Both the position numbers and the translations under genes were made by a program. The notes beneath the pieces were generated by a model that did no database searches, was not told the DNA's origin, and saw only the letters and a program-made list of their open reading frames with translations. DNA of 64,000 nucleotides, from NCBI GenBank assembly GCA_039519185.1, contig CM076848.1, positions 190,160,003 through 190,224,002 of the forward strand, given 5' to 3'. Each line of letters begins with the position of its first letter. Within the stretch, counting starts at the first letter, position 1. Below are positions 34,101 through 45,880 of the stretch, in pieces. The DNA comes from Astragalus membranaceus. Taxonomy: Eukaryota; Streptophyta; Magnoliopsida; Fabales; Fabaceae.

Positions 34101-34999
34101 GAAATCGAAGCTAAAAACCATGTTAGAAAGTGCCAGAAATATCAAATACATGCCAATGTCCATGTGGCTGCCCTTACCGAGCTTACCAGCCTCACCTCTC
34201 CATGGCCTTTTGCATGGTGAGGGATCGATCTCCTAGGGCCCTCTGGCCAGGTCAAGTACTTGATAGTAGCAGTTGACTATTTTACGAAATGGATCGAGGC
34301 TGAACCCCTGGCCACGATCAGTGCGAAGAAGTGCATCAAGTTTTTCAAGAAGAACATCATGACCAGGTTTGGGATCCCCGATGTGGTGGTAACTGACAAC
34401 GGAACCCTGTTTGCTGACAAAGGCTTCAGGAAGCTCATGGCCGACCTTAAGATCAAACACCACTTCACCTCGGTAGAACACCCCCAGGCCAATGGGTAGG
34501 CCGAGGCGGCTAACAAAGTGGTCCTCAATGGATTAAAGAAACGACTGGACGACGCCAAAGGGACTTGGGATTACAGAACCACACCCTAGAGCTCTACAGG
34601 GGAGACCCCTTATGTCTTGTGGGCTTACAGAATCTATTCTGGTTGTGGTCGGAGAATTGAGTTGGAGGACATCCAACCCAAAGTCACCAGATGATAACAA
34701 CCAGGCCTTGAGAGAATAGCTCAATCTGGTGGAAGAGATCCGAGATAGGGCCTCCTTCAAGAAAGCAGTGGTCAAGCAGAGGATGGCAACCCGATACAAT
34801 TCAAAGGTTGTCCCGGGGGATTTTGAAATCGGCGACCTAGTGCTCCGACGGGCCGATGTTGGTTTGAAGAATTCTGCCCAGGGAAAGCTTGCGCCCAATT
34901 GGGAAGGGCCATACCAGGTCATTTCCAAGACCGGTAACGGCGCCTTCGAGTTGGAAACCCTTGAGGGGAAACCGATCCCCAATACTTGAAATGCTACCA
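31117..34999 (+). pseudogene. Tat element pol: protease, RT, RNase H, second RNase H, integrase
   Basis: Domains in order: retropepsin around 31310-31570 (RRILIDQGSSADIIFVDLL); RT (GKWRMCIDYTDLNKACPKD near 32268, active site VYLDDMIAKS near 32575); RNase H (ITEEALGAVLVRE, RYQKIEKIALAL); a second, plant-type RNase H (TSNNQAEYGACIAGLRLAL, near 33450); integrase (KYLIVAVDYFTKWIEAEPLA, VVTDNGTLF); and a C-terminal GPYQV domain ending about 34989. In-frame stops occur at 31753, 32252, 32435, 32814, 33204, 33642, 34089, 34218, 34497 and 34587. Several are at invariant Gln or Trp codons (CAG to TAG, TGG to TGA). The element is dead. Confidence 0.92.
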
Positions 35000-37002
35000 A
35001 GCTTAAGAATCATTATAGCTAGTTACTATTCGAGCCTACGGGCGTGATGTAATCCGACTTTGTAAATATTCAACCATCTCATATATATGGATCGGCTACG
35101 ATTTGCCGACGTTCTTTATTTGTTTTTTTCCTCACTCTTAAGTGTTTAGCGAATGAGATTTCTAAGGTTAAAAAGGGGACAACACGGGATCGACCAAACG
35201 ATCACCCGTAATCCCTTTATAAACCGGAACACGAGCAACTGAGCTCACCATCATTAGCGATCGAGGCAGTCGCAACCCTTTGGGACGAGTTCGATCTGGG
35301 CCGAGTTTCGGTAAACTGTCCCAAGGACGATGAAAACCTCTTGTGATTTGAGAGCGCAATGATCAATGACTGAGGCCGCCATTACCCTGAAGGGCTAGCT
35401 CGATCTAGGCCGAGTCCTGGTAAACTGCCCTAAAGGCGACATGCATAACTTTGTGCTTAATAAATGTGATTGTAAATAATTAATGCGCGCGATATAAATA
35501 TAAGCCGAGGTAATTCAAACCGGAATTATAAAACGACCATACATGCAAAATATTACAAATTATCCCGGATACGGCCGAGCCTTCGAGTTCAAAAAAGGTG
35601 ACCATTTACAAAACAAAACGCCGGTTCCGGGACGAGCCCAGAACCTTAACAACTGTGGTTCTAAAATCACTAAGCTAAGTGTCAGAAGGACGAGGGAAGA
35701 TGGGGACGATCTCTTTGGTAGCACTGTTGACCTTCACGATATGACCCTCTACCACTTTGTGGTCAACCTTCAACACTTTCTTATCAGGAACAAAGGAGGG
35801 GAAGAGAATGGTGACTTGTTGAAGAGCATTTGAAAAGGCTTCGTCGGCCATTGTGCAAGCATCCAGCGCAGTCTCTCTCGGCTCTTTCTCAGCTGCCTCC
35901 TTTTCATCTTTGGCCATCTCCAGCTCGGCCACCCGGGTTTGGAGGGTAGAGTTTGACTCCACCGCCTCTTTTGCCTTAGACTCAGCCTCCTTGAGCTTAA
36001 CTTCGATATCTTTCGCTTTGTTCACCGCCGAATCTCTCTCGTTCTCTGCCTGCACCTTCTTCTTCTTCAGCTCAGAGAGATCTTGTTGGGCTTTGGTCAA
36101 AGCAGCAGAAGTCGGCTCCAACATCTTCCTTGCCTCCTCACTCCGAGCCCGTTCATCGTCCCTTTCCTTCTGGGCATCTAAAATCAAATTGAGACAAGTT
36201 AGAAACATCGTCATTAAAGGCAACAAAATAAAAGGTTGTGGTTTAGGACACTACCTCTGGCCCGACTTTCAACTTCCTCCTTCCACTGCTTGGAAAGATC
36301 GGTTACGTGCTTAAAGACCTGGAAAGAAGCTCCAAGAGGGTCAGCGCAGTATTCATCGAAGGTTGTCTTCAGGAACCCATCCATGGAGAAAGCAGGCGAC
36401 TTATGCCTATTCTCTGTCGTTTCTTTCCCATGACGGCTTTTCTTTGAAGCCCGGGAAGATCCATCCAGATCGACATGGACCCTCTTATCCTGAGGTTGAG
36501 AAGAAGAAACATTATGGGGAGGGTGGGAATCCTCCCGCACCAGAGTCTGCGGCCGCCTCCGCTGCTGAAGGTGTCAGAGGCGGGATTCTCATTTTCTCCC
36601 CCAGCTACAGTAACAATCAGAATGGCGTTCAAGATTTCGTCTTGTCGAGGGGTCTGTTGAGCTTCAGAGTTTCATCTGCCCTTTACCGTGAGCCTTTCAG
36701 CTTTTTCTCTCATCGTAGCAAATTTTCCAGCGGCCGACATGTTGTCTGCAAAGCAAATGAAATTAAAGACGAGTTAGTAAACTTATGAATATTAGTTAAA
36801 AACAAAAAGGAAAAACCTTGGTGCCCGATCCTACCAAGAGCTCTTGAAATCTAAGATTTGGTGCCGGCCCGAACCAAAGCTTGGGTATCAAAACCTATAT
36901 CCTTGGGATGATCATATGGGACCGGATCGACACAATGCATCATGATTTCCATGGTCTCTTTGTCCACTTCACTTAGGCGTCCTTCACTGACTGCATAGGC
37001 GC

Positions 37003-38376
37003 TGTGGATATCTTGTATTACAGGTTAAGTTTTGATGATGAAGTGATTAAGACATAGTGATGATGAAGTGATCAAAGTCAAAGTGACAAATGGACCGAAG
37101 TCAAAATGACAAGCAGGTTAGGTTTTGATGATATGCTCAAAGCGGAAATCCAAGGCAAACAAGACTCGAGAAATAAGGGTAGTCTCTAGGGTTTGGGTCA
37201 TGTCCTAGGATATATTGTAAGCCGCTTTTGAAGGTCAGCTCAAGTCACTCACATATAAACAAATCTCATGCATGCATAATTAAATAGGACAGGCACGTAA
37301 CGAAACGTTTTTTGAAGCAACACGATTATAAGCCTATTAGAAAAAGGCACATAATCGATTCATAGCCTTCCTTTTAAATAATGATAATCGATTTCATGCT
37401 TCTTTCCTTCAAACAAAAATCGATTAGTTACTTCCTTATTAAAACTCATAAATGATTTTCAACTCTTCTCAAAAGATCAAAATTGATTTCCTTCCATTTT
37501 AAAGAAACGTAATCGATTTCCTTTCTCTTTTAAAGAAGCACATAATCGATTTGCATCTTATCTATTCTTAAGCACATAATCGATTTGCATCTTATCTATT
37601 CTTAAGCACATAATCGATTTGCATCTTATCTATTTTTAAGCACATAATCGATTTGCATCTTACTTGTTTTAAGCACATAATCGATTATATTGTTTTACAT
37701 AAATCTCTCCAACGGTCATATCCTTTTCTAAATCTATAAATAGGACACTTGGTTGAAACACAACACACAACCCATTTTACGAAAAACGCATCAAACGAAA
37801 AACAACCCTTTTCATTTACACTTCTGCTCTTCACGCACTGTTCGTCTGTCAGAGCTGATCTCTCTCAAGGGTTCGTTGGGTTGGGGATTTCAAGTTGTTG
37901 GATCTGCCTACATAAGAGGTATTTTGGTATTTAAGTTGTAATTTGTTTATCATTGTAATTTGTACTAGGGAGTGGGGTATCTCTCTAGGGTAGCTGTTTG
38001 TACTAGGAAGTGGGGTATCTTTCTAGGGAGAATGGTTGTAACAAGGGTGGGGTATCTCTTGTTATTATTGTAATAGATCTGAGGGTTCTTCATAGGTGGG
38101 GTATCCTAGAAGAAGAGTGTCTGAGTCTGTAAAGGTTTCCAAGGCACCTTTAAGCTTTGTTGTGTTAATGGAAAATCTCACAAGGGTATGAGGACTGGAC
38201 GTAGGTCACTGGGAGGTGACCGAACCAGTATAAATCTGCTGTGTTCTTTATTGCTTTATTTTCTTTTTCCTTCGCTTCCATAAACCTGCGCGAAAATTAA
38301 TCTAAGTCGTTAAAAGGGGAGAAGTTTTTAAAATCTCAATTCACCCTCCTCTTGAGACTGAAGTCACTTGGTAACA
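37003..38376 (+). repeat. Left LTR of SIRE-like element 1, with AATCGATT repeats
   Basis: A stretch from about 37323 to 37690 contains many AATCGATT words, including a run of roughly 34-bp units (CACATAATCGATTTGCATCTT...) at 37550-37690. A TATA-like CTATAAATAGG lies at 37733-37743, followed by the likely transcription start. Three copies of GTGGGGTATCT(C/T) occur in 37974-38060. Confidence 0.9.
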
Positions 38377-38428
38377 AGTGGTATCAGAGCTAGACTCTTA
38401 TATAAAGGGCCTAGCAGCTTCAAGAGAA

Positions 38429-40063
38429 ATGGCTTCAGATTGGTCTATGCAAGAGGGTGCATCTCTTACCCGTCCTCCGGGATTCAAGGGGGAAGACTAT
38501 GCTTATTGGAAAGAAAGAATGAGAAAATTCATAGAAGGGGTAGATATAGATATATGGGATGCTGTGGAAAATGGACCTTTTGTTCCCACGCACATGGTAA
38601 ATGGCGCACTCACAGTGAAAGAAAGAAATGAATGGACGGATAATGATAAAAGGAAAGTTCAACACAATTTCCGTGCCAAGAACATTATCACTTCGGCACT
38701 TAGTCCCGATGAATTTTTTAGAGTATCCAATTGTAAATCTGCTCAAGAAATGTGGGACAACCTTCAAGTCACTCATGAAGGTACTAGTGAGGTAAAAAGA
38801 GCAAGAACCAATACTCTCATCCGGGAATATGAATTATTCAGAATGAATCAAGGAGAATCGATACAAGAAATGCAAAAGAGGTTCACTCACATAGTGAACA
38901 AATTGGGCTCATTAGGAAAATCATTCCCTCACAAAGACTTGATCAACAAAGTGTTGAGATTTCTAAACAGAGAATGGAAACCAAAGGTAACTGCGATAAC
39001 TGAATCAAGAAATTTAGCTACGATGACTCTTGCCACCCTGTTTGGAAAACTACTAGAGCACGAGTTAGAACTCACTCGTCTAGCAGAGCATGAAGAAAAC
39101 GGCTAGAAAAAGAAAAGTTTAGCTCTCAAGGCTTCTAGTTCAAATCCATCCGATGATAGTGATGATTCAGAAAATAAGGATGATGAAGACGATGAGAATA
39201 TGGATCAAATGGTTAGAAAATTCAAAAAGTTCATGAAAAGGAAAAGGTCACCCAAAAAGAATTCTTCATCCAAAGGAGTCTCAAGCAAGGAAAACATGTC
39301 AAGTCCAACAACTTGCTACGAATGTGGTAAATCCGGACACCTGACGATGGAGTGCCCGAACTTAGAAAGAAAATTGTCAAAGTTTAAGAAAAAGGGGTCC
39401 AAAGGAAACAATGGTAGAAAAGCCTACATAGCATGGGAAGACAATGACATGAACTCATCAGATTATTCAGAAAGTGAAAAAGATCAAGTTGCTCTCATGG
39501 CCGACCACGACAGCGAAAGTGAAACTGAGGTATATTCTAAATCTGAAACTCTACAAAAATGCATATGATGAATTACATGAAGCATTTGTTCAATTGCATG
39601 ATAATTCTGTAAAATTAGCTAAGGCTTTAAGTAAATCTAAGAAAACCATTGCTCATCTTCAAAATGAAGTAAATGCTTTAACTAAAGAAAAATTAGAGCT
39701 TAGAAAAGAAAATGATGATCTTATTTATTCTAAGGCAAATTATGTATGTGATAAGTGTACAGAACATGAAAAGAAAATCCATGAGCTTGAATGGACATTA
39801 GGAAAAATGGATGTACAAAACAAACAACATGTGCATCCTAGGCCACAAAGAAACACTTCCATGAAAAGAAATTTGAATTATAAGCCTAAGTTCACTAGTC
39901 CATATATTAGATGTTATTACTGTGCCAAACTAGGACATACTGCATCTGTTTGCATGGCTAGAGGAAGACAAGTTGTGAAAAAGGTATGGGTTCCCAAAGG
40001 GACTATACCAAGTACTAATCCACAAGGACCCAAAGAAATTTGGGTACCAAAATTTTCAACTTG
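38429..40063 (+). pseudogene. Gag of SIRE-like element 1 with two zinc knuckles
   Basis: The frame from ATG 38429 gives a UBN2-type gag (RPPGFKGEDYAYWKERMRKF, AQEMWDNLQVTHEGTSEVK). A TAG at 39104-39106 breaks it. The same frame continues through an acidic/basic linker and CCHC knuckle 1, CYECGKSGHLTMEC (39314-39355). A frameshift near 39540-39560 leads to a coiled-coil region and knuckle 2, CYYCAKLGHTASVC (39912-39953), ending WVPKFST and a stop. Gag would package the element's RNA. One stop and one frameshift make this copy defective. Confidence 0.88.
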
Positions 40064-40948
40064 ATCTCTTTGCAGGCATGCTTCAAGGTATGGGGGCAGA
40101 TTGATACCTTGACAGCAAAGACTCAAAGCGCATGACTGAAGACGCAACAAAGTTCTTAACACTCACCCCCGGAAAAAGCGGTCATGTGACTTGTGATAAC
40201 AACAATAGAGGAAGAATCACCGGTAAAGGTTAGATTGGTAAATATTTATCCACCTCTATTGAAAATGTGCTTTACGCAGAAAAATTTAAGAATAGTTTAT
40301 TTAGTCAAATATGTGACTATTGAAATAGAGTAATCATTGATCTCATTTCATGCATCATTGAGGACATCATTTAGAGTAAACAACAACATCTCAACTATGA
40401 TGGATTACATTCCGATTAAATGTGACAACTCAAGCGCAAATTAGCCTATCAAAGAACCCTGTTCAACATTCTAGACTTAAGCATATATAGACTAGGCAGC
40501 ATGTTCAAAAAGGTGATTATGTGATTAATTTAGCCGAGTATTCAAAAGAGCTAACTGAGATTTTCTTTCTAAAACCATTGCAAAAGGAAGTCAATCTTTT
40601 TCTTTTAAAAAAAAGAACAATTGATTTATCATGTCTTATGTTAGGTTATCTTGTGTTGCAACCTGACTCACACCATTTGGTGGTTTATGCAATTCTTTTA
40701 AAAATGCAATGGACTCATTTTTATTATTAGCTGCGTTTGTGACTCACCAACTAAGTTTCGCATTAACCCTTTTGATCACGACAAAAAGGGGGAGAAATAT
40801 AGGATTGTCACTTTGCATTTAGACAGGGGAAGCATCAAGTAAGGTGGAGTCTAGTAACATATCATGAATAATGCATTATTTATCTTGATGAACTAACCTT
40901 CCACCTGAGATGAATCAAAAGTTTTGTCATCATCAAAAAGGGGGAGAA

Positions 40949-43772
40949 TGTGGATATCTTGTGTTGCAGGATAAGTTTTGATGATGAAGTGATTAAGACA
41001 TAGTGATGATGAAGTGATCAAAGTCAAAGTGACAAATGGACCGAAGTCAAAATGACAAGCAGGTTAGGTTTTGATGATATGCTCAAAGCGGAAATCCAAG
41101 GCAAACAAGACTCGAGAAATAAGGGTAGTCTCTAGGGTTTGGGTCATGTCCTAGGATATATTGTAAGCCACTTTTGAAGGTCAGCTCAAGTCACTCACAT
41201 ATAAACAAATCTCATGCATGCATAATTAAATAGGACAGGCACGTAACGAAATGTTTTTTGAAGCAATACAATCGATTAAATAATGATAATCGATTTCATG
41301 CTTCTTTCCTTGAAACAAAAATCGATTAGTTACTTCCTTATTAAAACTCATAATCGATTTCCAACTCTTCTCAAAAGATCAAAATTGATTTCCTTCCTTT
41401 TTAAAGAAACATAATCGATTTCCTTTCTCTTTTAAAGAAGCACATAATCGATTTGCATATTCCTTGTCTTAAGCACATAATCGATTTGCATATTCCTGTC
41501 TTAAGCACATAATCGATTTGCATCTTATCTATTCTTAAGCACATAATCGATTTGCATCTTATCTATTTTTAAGCACATGATCGATTTGCATCTTACTTGT
41601 TTTAAGCACATAATCAATTATATTGTTTTACATAAATCTCTCCAACGGTCATATCCTTTTCTAAATCTATAAATAGGACACTTGGTTGAAACACAACACA
41701 CAACCCATTTTACGAAAAACGCATCAAACGAAAAACAACCCTTTTCATTTACACTTCTGCTCTTCACGCACTGTTCGTCTGTCAGAGCTGATCTCTCTCA
41801 AGGGTTAGTTGGGTTGGGGATTTCAAGTTGTTGGATCTGCCTACATAAGAGGTATTTTGGTATTTAAGTTGTAACTAGTATTTTACCCGTGCATACCCAC
41901 GGGTGATACCTTATCTGTTTTAATTTCGTATGAAATTATAAATACGTTGAAAGTTGCAAAATATAATAAATAAAAAAAAGGAAAAACTTGATAAAATGCT
42001 ATATTTTCAAATTTATTAAAATAGTTGTGTTTGAAAAAGTTTAAAAAAGTCGGTATTTCTTATAATGTTGATAATCGCTCTCGTTGTCGCTCCCGTTGCC
42101 GATCCCATTGTCTCTCGTTGCCGCTCCCGTCAGCGCGTCAGAGTTTGTTTTTTTTTTTGTAAAAAGCACCCAAAAGCTGTTTAGTTTTGTTTTTTAGTGC
42201 CAGTTTTACGATTTTGTCCCTACTTTTTGCCAAATTGCTAGCAGTTGATTTTATTATATTAGAGTAGATTATATTAGAGTAGAAGAACAGTGTGCCTCAG
42301 TCTCCCGTTGCCCTTCCCTGTTGCATCCTCCGTTGTCGCTCCCGTTGTTAGTCTCTCGTTGTCGCTCCGTTGTCACTCGTTTCTGCATTTTTATTCTAGA
42401 TCGTTTTATATTATTTTAATAATTTTAATTAAATTATTAGCAAAAAAGTTAATTTGATTTTGTAAAATTGATTAAATTTTTGTTGACAATTATTTGCGGT
42501 TAAGTTGATTGGCTTTAGTAATCTAAGTAGATTACAGTAAATAGTAATTTTTTGATCATTTAGTAATAACTTAATCATTTAAAAAATATTAAATAATTTA
42601 AAAAAGTATTTTTTTTATTTTTGACCGCGGTTAAATTTTTATTGACAATTGTTAGTGACTAAAAAAAATATTTTGGAATTTTTTATAGTGATATAAATTT
42701 TGTTGACAATTGATAGTAGTTAAATTGATTGGTTTTAGTATATTTTTGTAATTATTAAATATCTGATCAATTAATGTTAATTTAATAATTTTAATTATAT
42801 TATTAAAAAAAGAGTTATTTTCAAAATTTTGATAGCGGTAACATTTTTGTTGACAATTGTTAGTGATTAAATTGATTACTTTTATTAGTTTTAATAGATA
42901 ATTGTAAATAGTAAATATTTGATTTTAAAAAAAAAAGGTAATCAGAAAATTTTTGGTCAGCGGTAGGGGCTGTCTCTTTTTTCTTAAAAGCTGCGATTTT
43001 TAAATTTGCAGGAAATTGATGTGTTTTTTGTTTGCGGGAAAACTGTATTTTTGTCTTTTGCAGGACAAATCTGCGTTTCTGTTTTTTGCAGGAAAAATGT
43101 TGCATTTTTTTGCATAAAAGTGCGATTCTAGAATTTGCAGGAACATTGCTGCGTTTTTTATTTGCAGGAAAAGCTGTATTTTTTACTTTCCCTAAAAAAA
43201 GCTGCTTTTTTGCTGAAAAAGTTGTCCTTTTGATGTGAATTTACAAAAATACCCCAATATTTAGACAAATGGCAAAAATCTAAGATGTCTAATTTAGACA
43301 TTTTGCTGACACTTGATTCTATTATATTGTAGTAGATTTGTTTATCATTGTAATTTGTACTAGGGAGTGGGGTATCTCTCTAGGGTAGCTGTTTGTACTA
43401 GGAAGTGGGGTATCTTTCTAGGGAGAATGGTTGTAACAAGGGTGGGGTATCTCTTGTTATTATTGTAATAGATCTGAGGGCTCTTCATAGGTGGGGTATC
43501 CTAGAAGAAGAGTGCCTGAGTCTGTAAAGGTTTCCAAGGCACCTGTAAGCTTGGTTGTGTTAGTGGAAAATCTCACAAGGGTGTAAGGACTGGACGTAGG
43601 TCACTGGGAGGTGACAGAACCAGTATAAATCTGCTGTGTTCTTTATTGCTTTATTTTCTTTTTCCTTCGCTTCCATAAACCTGCGCGAAAATTAATCTAA
43701 GTCGTTAAAAGGGGAGAAGTTTTTAAAATCTCAATTCACCCCCCCTCTTGAGACTGAAGCCACTTGGTAACA
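40949..43772 (+). repeat. Right LTR of SIRE-like element 1, interrupted by a Helitron
   Basis: Corresponds to 37003-38376, but a 1462-bp insertion separates AAGTTGTAA (ending 41874) from TTTGTTTATC (starting 43337). The AATCGATT-rich zone (41270-41620) has a different number of tandem units than the left LTR. Confidence 0.92.
41875..43336 (-). mobile_element. Non-autonomous Helitron inserted in the copia LTR
   Basis: Read on the minus strand it starts TCTACTACAATATAATAG (43336 leftward) and ends with a hairpin ACCCGTGGGTATGCACGGGT, then AAAATACTAG at 41875, with host T following. A 5' TC, a 3' hairpin about 10 bases before CTAG, insertion between A and T, and no target duplication are the Helitron signature. 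Comparison with the uninterrupted left LTR (GTAA|TTTG) confirms the exact borders. The interior is AT-rich with degenerate TTGACAATTG(T/A)TAGT repeats (42480-42880) and TTTGCAGGAAAA-type repeats (43000-43190). No Rep/helicase is encoded. Confidence 0.93.
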
Positions 43773-45500
43773 GGCGCTGGATTTACGGTTGAAGTGGGAC
43801 AGGGTCCAGCCAATGGGAAACTTCGTGGATTCCAGAAACTCCCCATCCTCACTGTATGTTCCGACGTATTACACAGCATCGGCGTTCACTGGTTGAACAA
43901 AGAAGAATCTATCTTTCCAGCGGCCCTTCAGAGAATCAGTGAAGGGTCGGAAGATCTTAGTGTTCTTTTTGGCTCGGAGACTCATGTGTTCCCAACGATC
44001 CCCGGATTTAAGCTCGTGCCTCCTGTTTACCTCAAAGAGATGAAGGAATAGGTTGGCCGAGACAGGTCTCTCCAAATGAAGGCACAGCAGTTCGAAAGCT
44101 CGAACAAAGGCACAAGCATTGGGGTGTAGTTGTGAAGGGGACACGTTCAGCGTACCTAAGACCTCTTGTTGGAATGCAGTGAAGGGGGGTCGGATGTTCA
44201 TGGTAGAAGGCGTCACTTCGTACATGAAAAATTTAAGGGCGGAGGGCCAAACGGCGACATGCTGATCTTGAGCCTTGCCCTCGACGTTCCAAACCTGTCC
44301 ACTCCTCCCCGATATTTTGCGCCTGAATTTGGTCATATCGCTACCTGCTTCGTATTTGGACCGGATCGCTCATAAGGTCTCAGAAACCCACGAGTACTCA
44401 CGAGGAACAGACAATGGCCTTTGAAGGGGAACATCAATCGGTCCAGTCCCTGTGCTGGAGTAGTCTTCCACCATCTCTACCTCCTCAAGTCGGACACCGA
44501 CCTCGTGATTGCGGCTCTCCTCCCCACTGTCAAAATCGGCCTCAGCATCGGACTCACGTTCCTTAGAATCTTGTGAATTAGTGCTCCCCTGGCCCTCAGT
44601 AGTGTGAGTAGCCTCGGATGTGTCCACCTGGTCGCTTGTGGGTGCGGAATCGAGGTGTTCTTGAACCTCGGGTTGAGCTGGTTCGGCGTTCTCGGGGTAA
44701 AGACCTATCGGGGTACTAGAACCAGAAGCCATCAACTTACCGATATTGGGACGGTTAACTACGACGACCTTGACGGTTTGTTTAGTCCTCGTCAGATCGG
44801 ACCTGCAGGAATGGGGGCATGAAATATCAGGATTGAACGACTTGGTGGGTTCGCGACTAAGTCGGAACCCGACCTGACAACCCCCACCCTGTATGAACAA
44901 AAACAGGATGGGGGGAGTCCCAGCCAAATTAAAAGGGAAGGCGGAAATCAGATTAAGTTACTAACCTTGGAAATCAGAAGCTTGATTGACTCGGTCGGCC
45001 TTACGGATCTTGACGATCTCACTCCACTGAAAGGCAGAGACTCTCGCCACGATAGGCTGGGTCGAACCTTGAAAGATCAAAACTCGAAATATCGGATTCG
45101 CCGGGACAGAACTTGGTACTCAGAGCAAATGACAAAGTTTTGAGACAAATGAGCGAGGTTTGAGCTGCTATATATAGTGGGCCTAAGGCCATGGATTGGG
45201 CCAAAATCGAAACGGCGCATCCAATCAATAAAATTGATGGCAGGCGCGCGGAACAAAGCATCGTCATTAAACTGACACCTCGAGTCACTCAAAGGTCACA
45301 TCGATTAAGTCAAACAGTAATGACATGACAAGGCTAGGAGTATCTGACATTCTGAGGTTGGGGGCAGAAACCCTCGGGGGTACAAGCCCGACCTCGGAGT
45401 AGGTCACCTCTTGGGTCGACCATCGAACTCAAAGTATACGCAAGCTCGGAGAAGCTCACAAGTTGGGATCGCCTCTAGGCGACCCGACTTGGGGGGCAAC

Positions 45501-45880
45501 TGTTATGGATTGGGCCGCGCGCTCCATCTAAGGCAGAACCAAATCTGCAGCCCCATTCAGCATCTGATTGGACCAATTCGCTGAGGCCCAAAGCTAACGA
45601 CTGGATCCATGAATGGATGGCCAAGATCTAAACCCTAGATCGGACGGCTTTGCTTGATTAGGTCAAACACACCCTGACTTTTATAAATAGCCACCTGCAC
45701 AGTGCCCAAGGTATGCACACTTCCCAACGTTTACATGTAACCGACTTCACTCGCTGACTTGAGCATCAGAGTGTCTTTGCAGGTACAACCCCTCCTCGGT
45801 TCGGAGCTCAGTTGATCAAGATGAGACACTACCAACTATCCAGGATCTCGTTCACAGATTCCGAGATAAGGTACGAATCA
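45501..45880 (+). repeat. Right LTR of the Tat element
   Basis: Starts TGTTATGGATTGGG after the polypurine tract and ends near GGTACGAATCA. It is substantially diverged from the left copy, with substitutions and small indels throughout. Confidence 0.88.

Larger units (their letters stand above)
37003..43772 (+). mobile_element. SIRE-like Ty1/copia element lacking pol (gag-only)
   Basis: LTRs lie at 37003-38376 (1374 bp) and 40949-43772 (about 1362 bp plus a 1462-bp Helitron). Both begin TGTGGATATCTTG and end CTTGGTAACA. The target duplication GGCGC lies at 36998-37002 and 43773-43777. The PBS TGGTATCAGAGC (38379-38390) matches tRNA-Met; the PPT AAAAAGGGGGAGAA precedes the right LTR. The interior of 2572 bp holds gag and only a scrap of protease (LDSKDSKRMTEDATKFL near 40100). 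Integrase, RT and RNase H are missing. It interrupts the antisense ORF of the Tat element. Confidence 0.94.
35675..44927 (-). pseudogene. Tat element antisense ORF (Transposase_28-like plus coiled coil), split by a copia insertion
   Basis: Read on the minus strand: 44927-44370 acidic N-terminal part (from MASGSSTPIGLYPENAEP); 44336-43778 a conserved globular region (PFTAFQQEVLGTLNVSPSQL, GDRWEHMSLRAKKN, GRWKDRFFFVQP) like the plant 'putative gypsy type transposon' family; the copia element; continuation YAVSEGRLSEVDKETMEIMM from 37002; then 36540-35675 with SRASKKSRHGK and a long Lys/Glu coiled coil. Similar antisense ORFs are known between pol and the 3' LTR of Tat/Retand elements; their role is unknown. 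Stops and introns are present, and the copy is inactive. Confidence 0.75.
28580..45880 (+). mobile_element. Tat-lineage Ty3/gypsy retrotransposon with nested insertions
   Basis: Diverged LTRs of about 380 bp lie at 28580-28958 and 45501-45880 (TATGGATTGGGCCGCGC ... CCGAGATAAGGTAC). A PBS-like TTTGGCGACCACAGTGGG follows the left LTR, and a PPT (TTGGGGGGCAAC) precedes the right. The interior encodes gag, protease, RT, RNase H, a second RNase H and integrase, then a minus-strand ORF before the 3' LTR. The extra RNase H and antisense ORF mark the Tat/Retand/Ogre group. Two insertions interrupt it: a hAT MITE (29996-30513) and a copia element (37003-43772). Without them it would be about 10 kb. 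The first TG of the left LTR is lost and no target duplication is evident; LTR divergence and many stops indicate great age. Confidence 0.9.

Noticed and set aside
37323..37690. CRISPR-like array of short spaced repeats
   Set aside because: The AATCGATT units have no constant repeat length or unique spacers of fixed size, lie in LTRs, and the genome is plant nuclear.
37749..37941. Small proteins from the LTR (repeated at 41682)
   Set aside because: Identical open frames in both LTRs lie in the R/U5 leader region after the TATA box and have no protein-like features.
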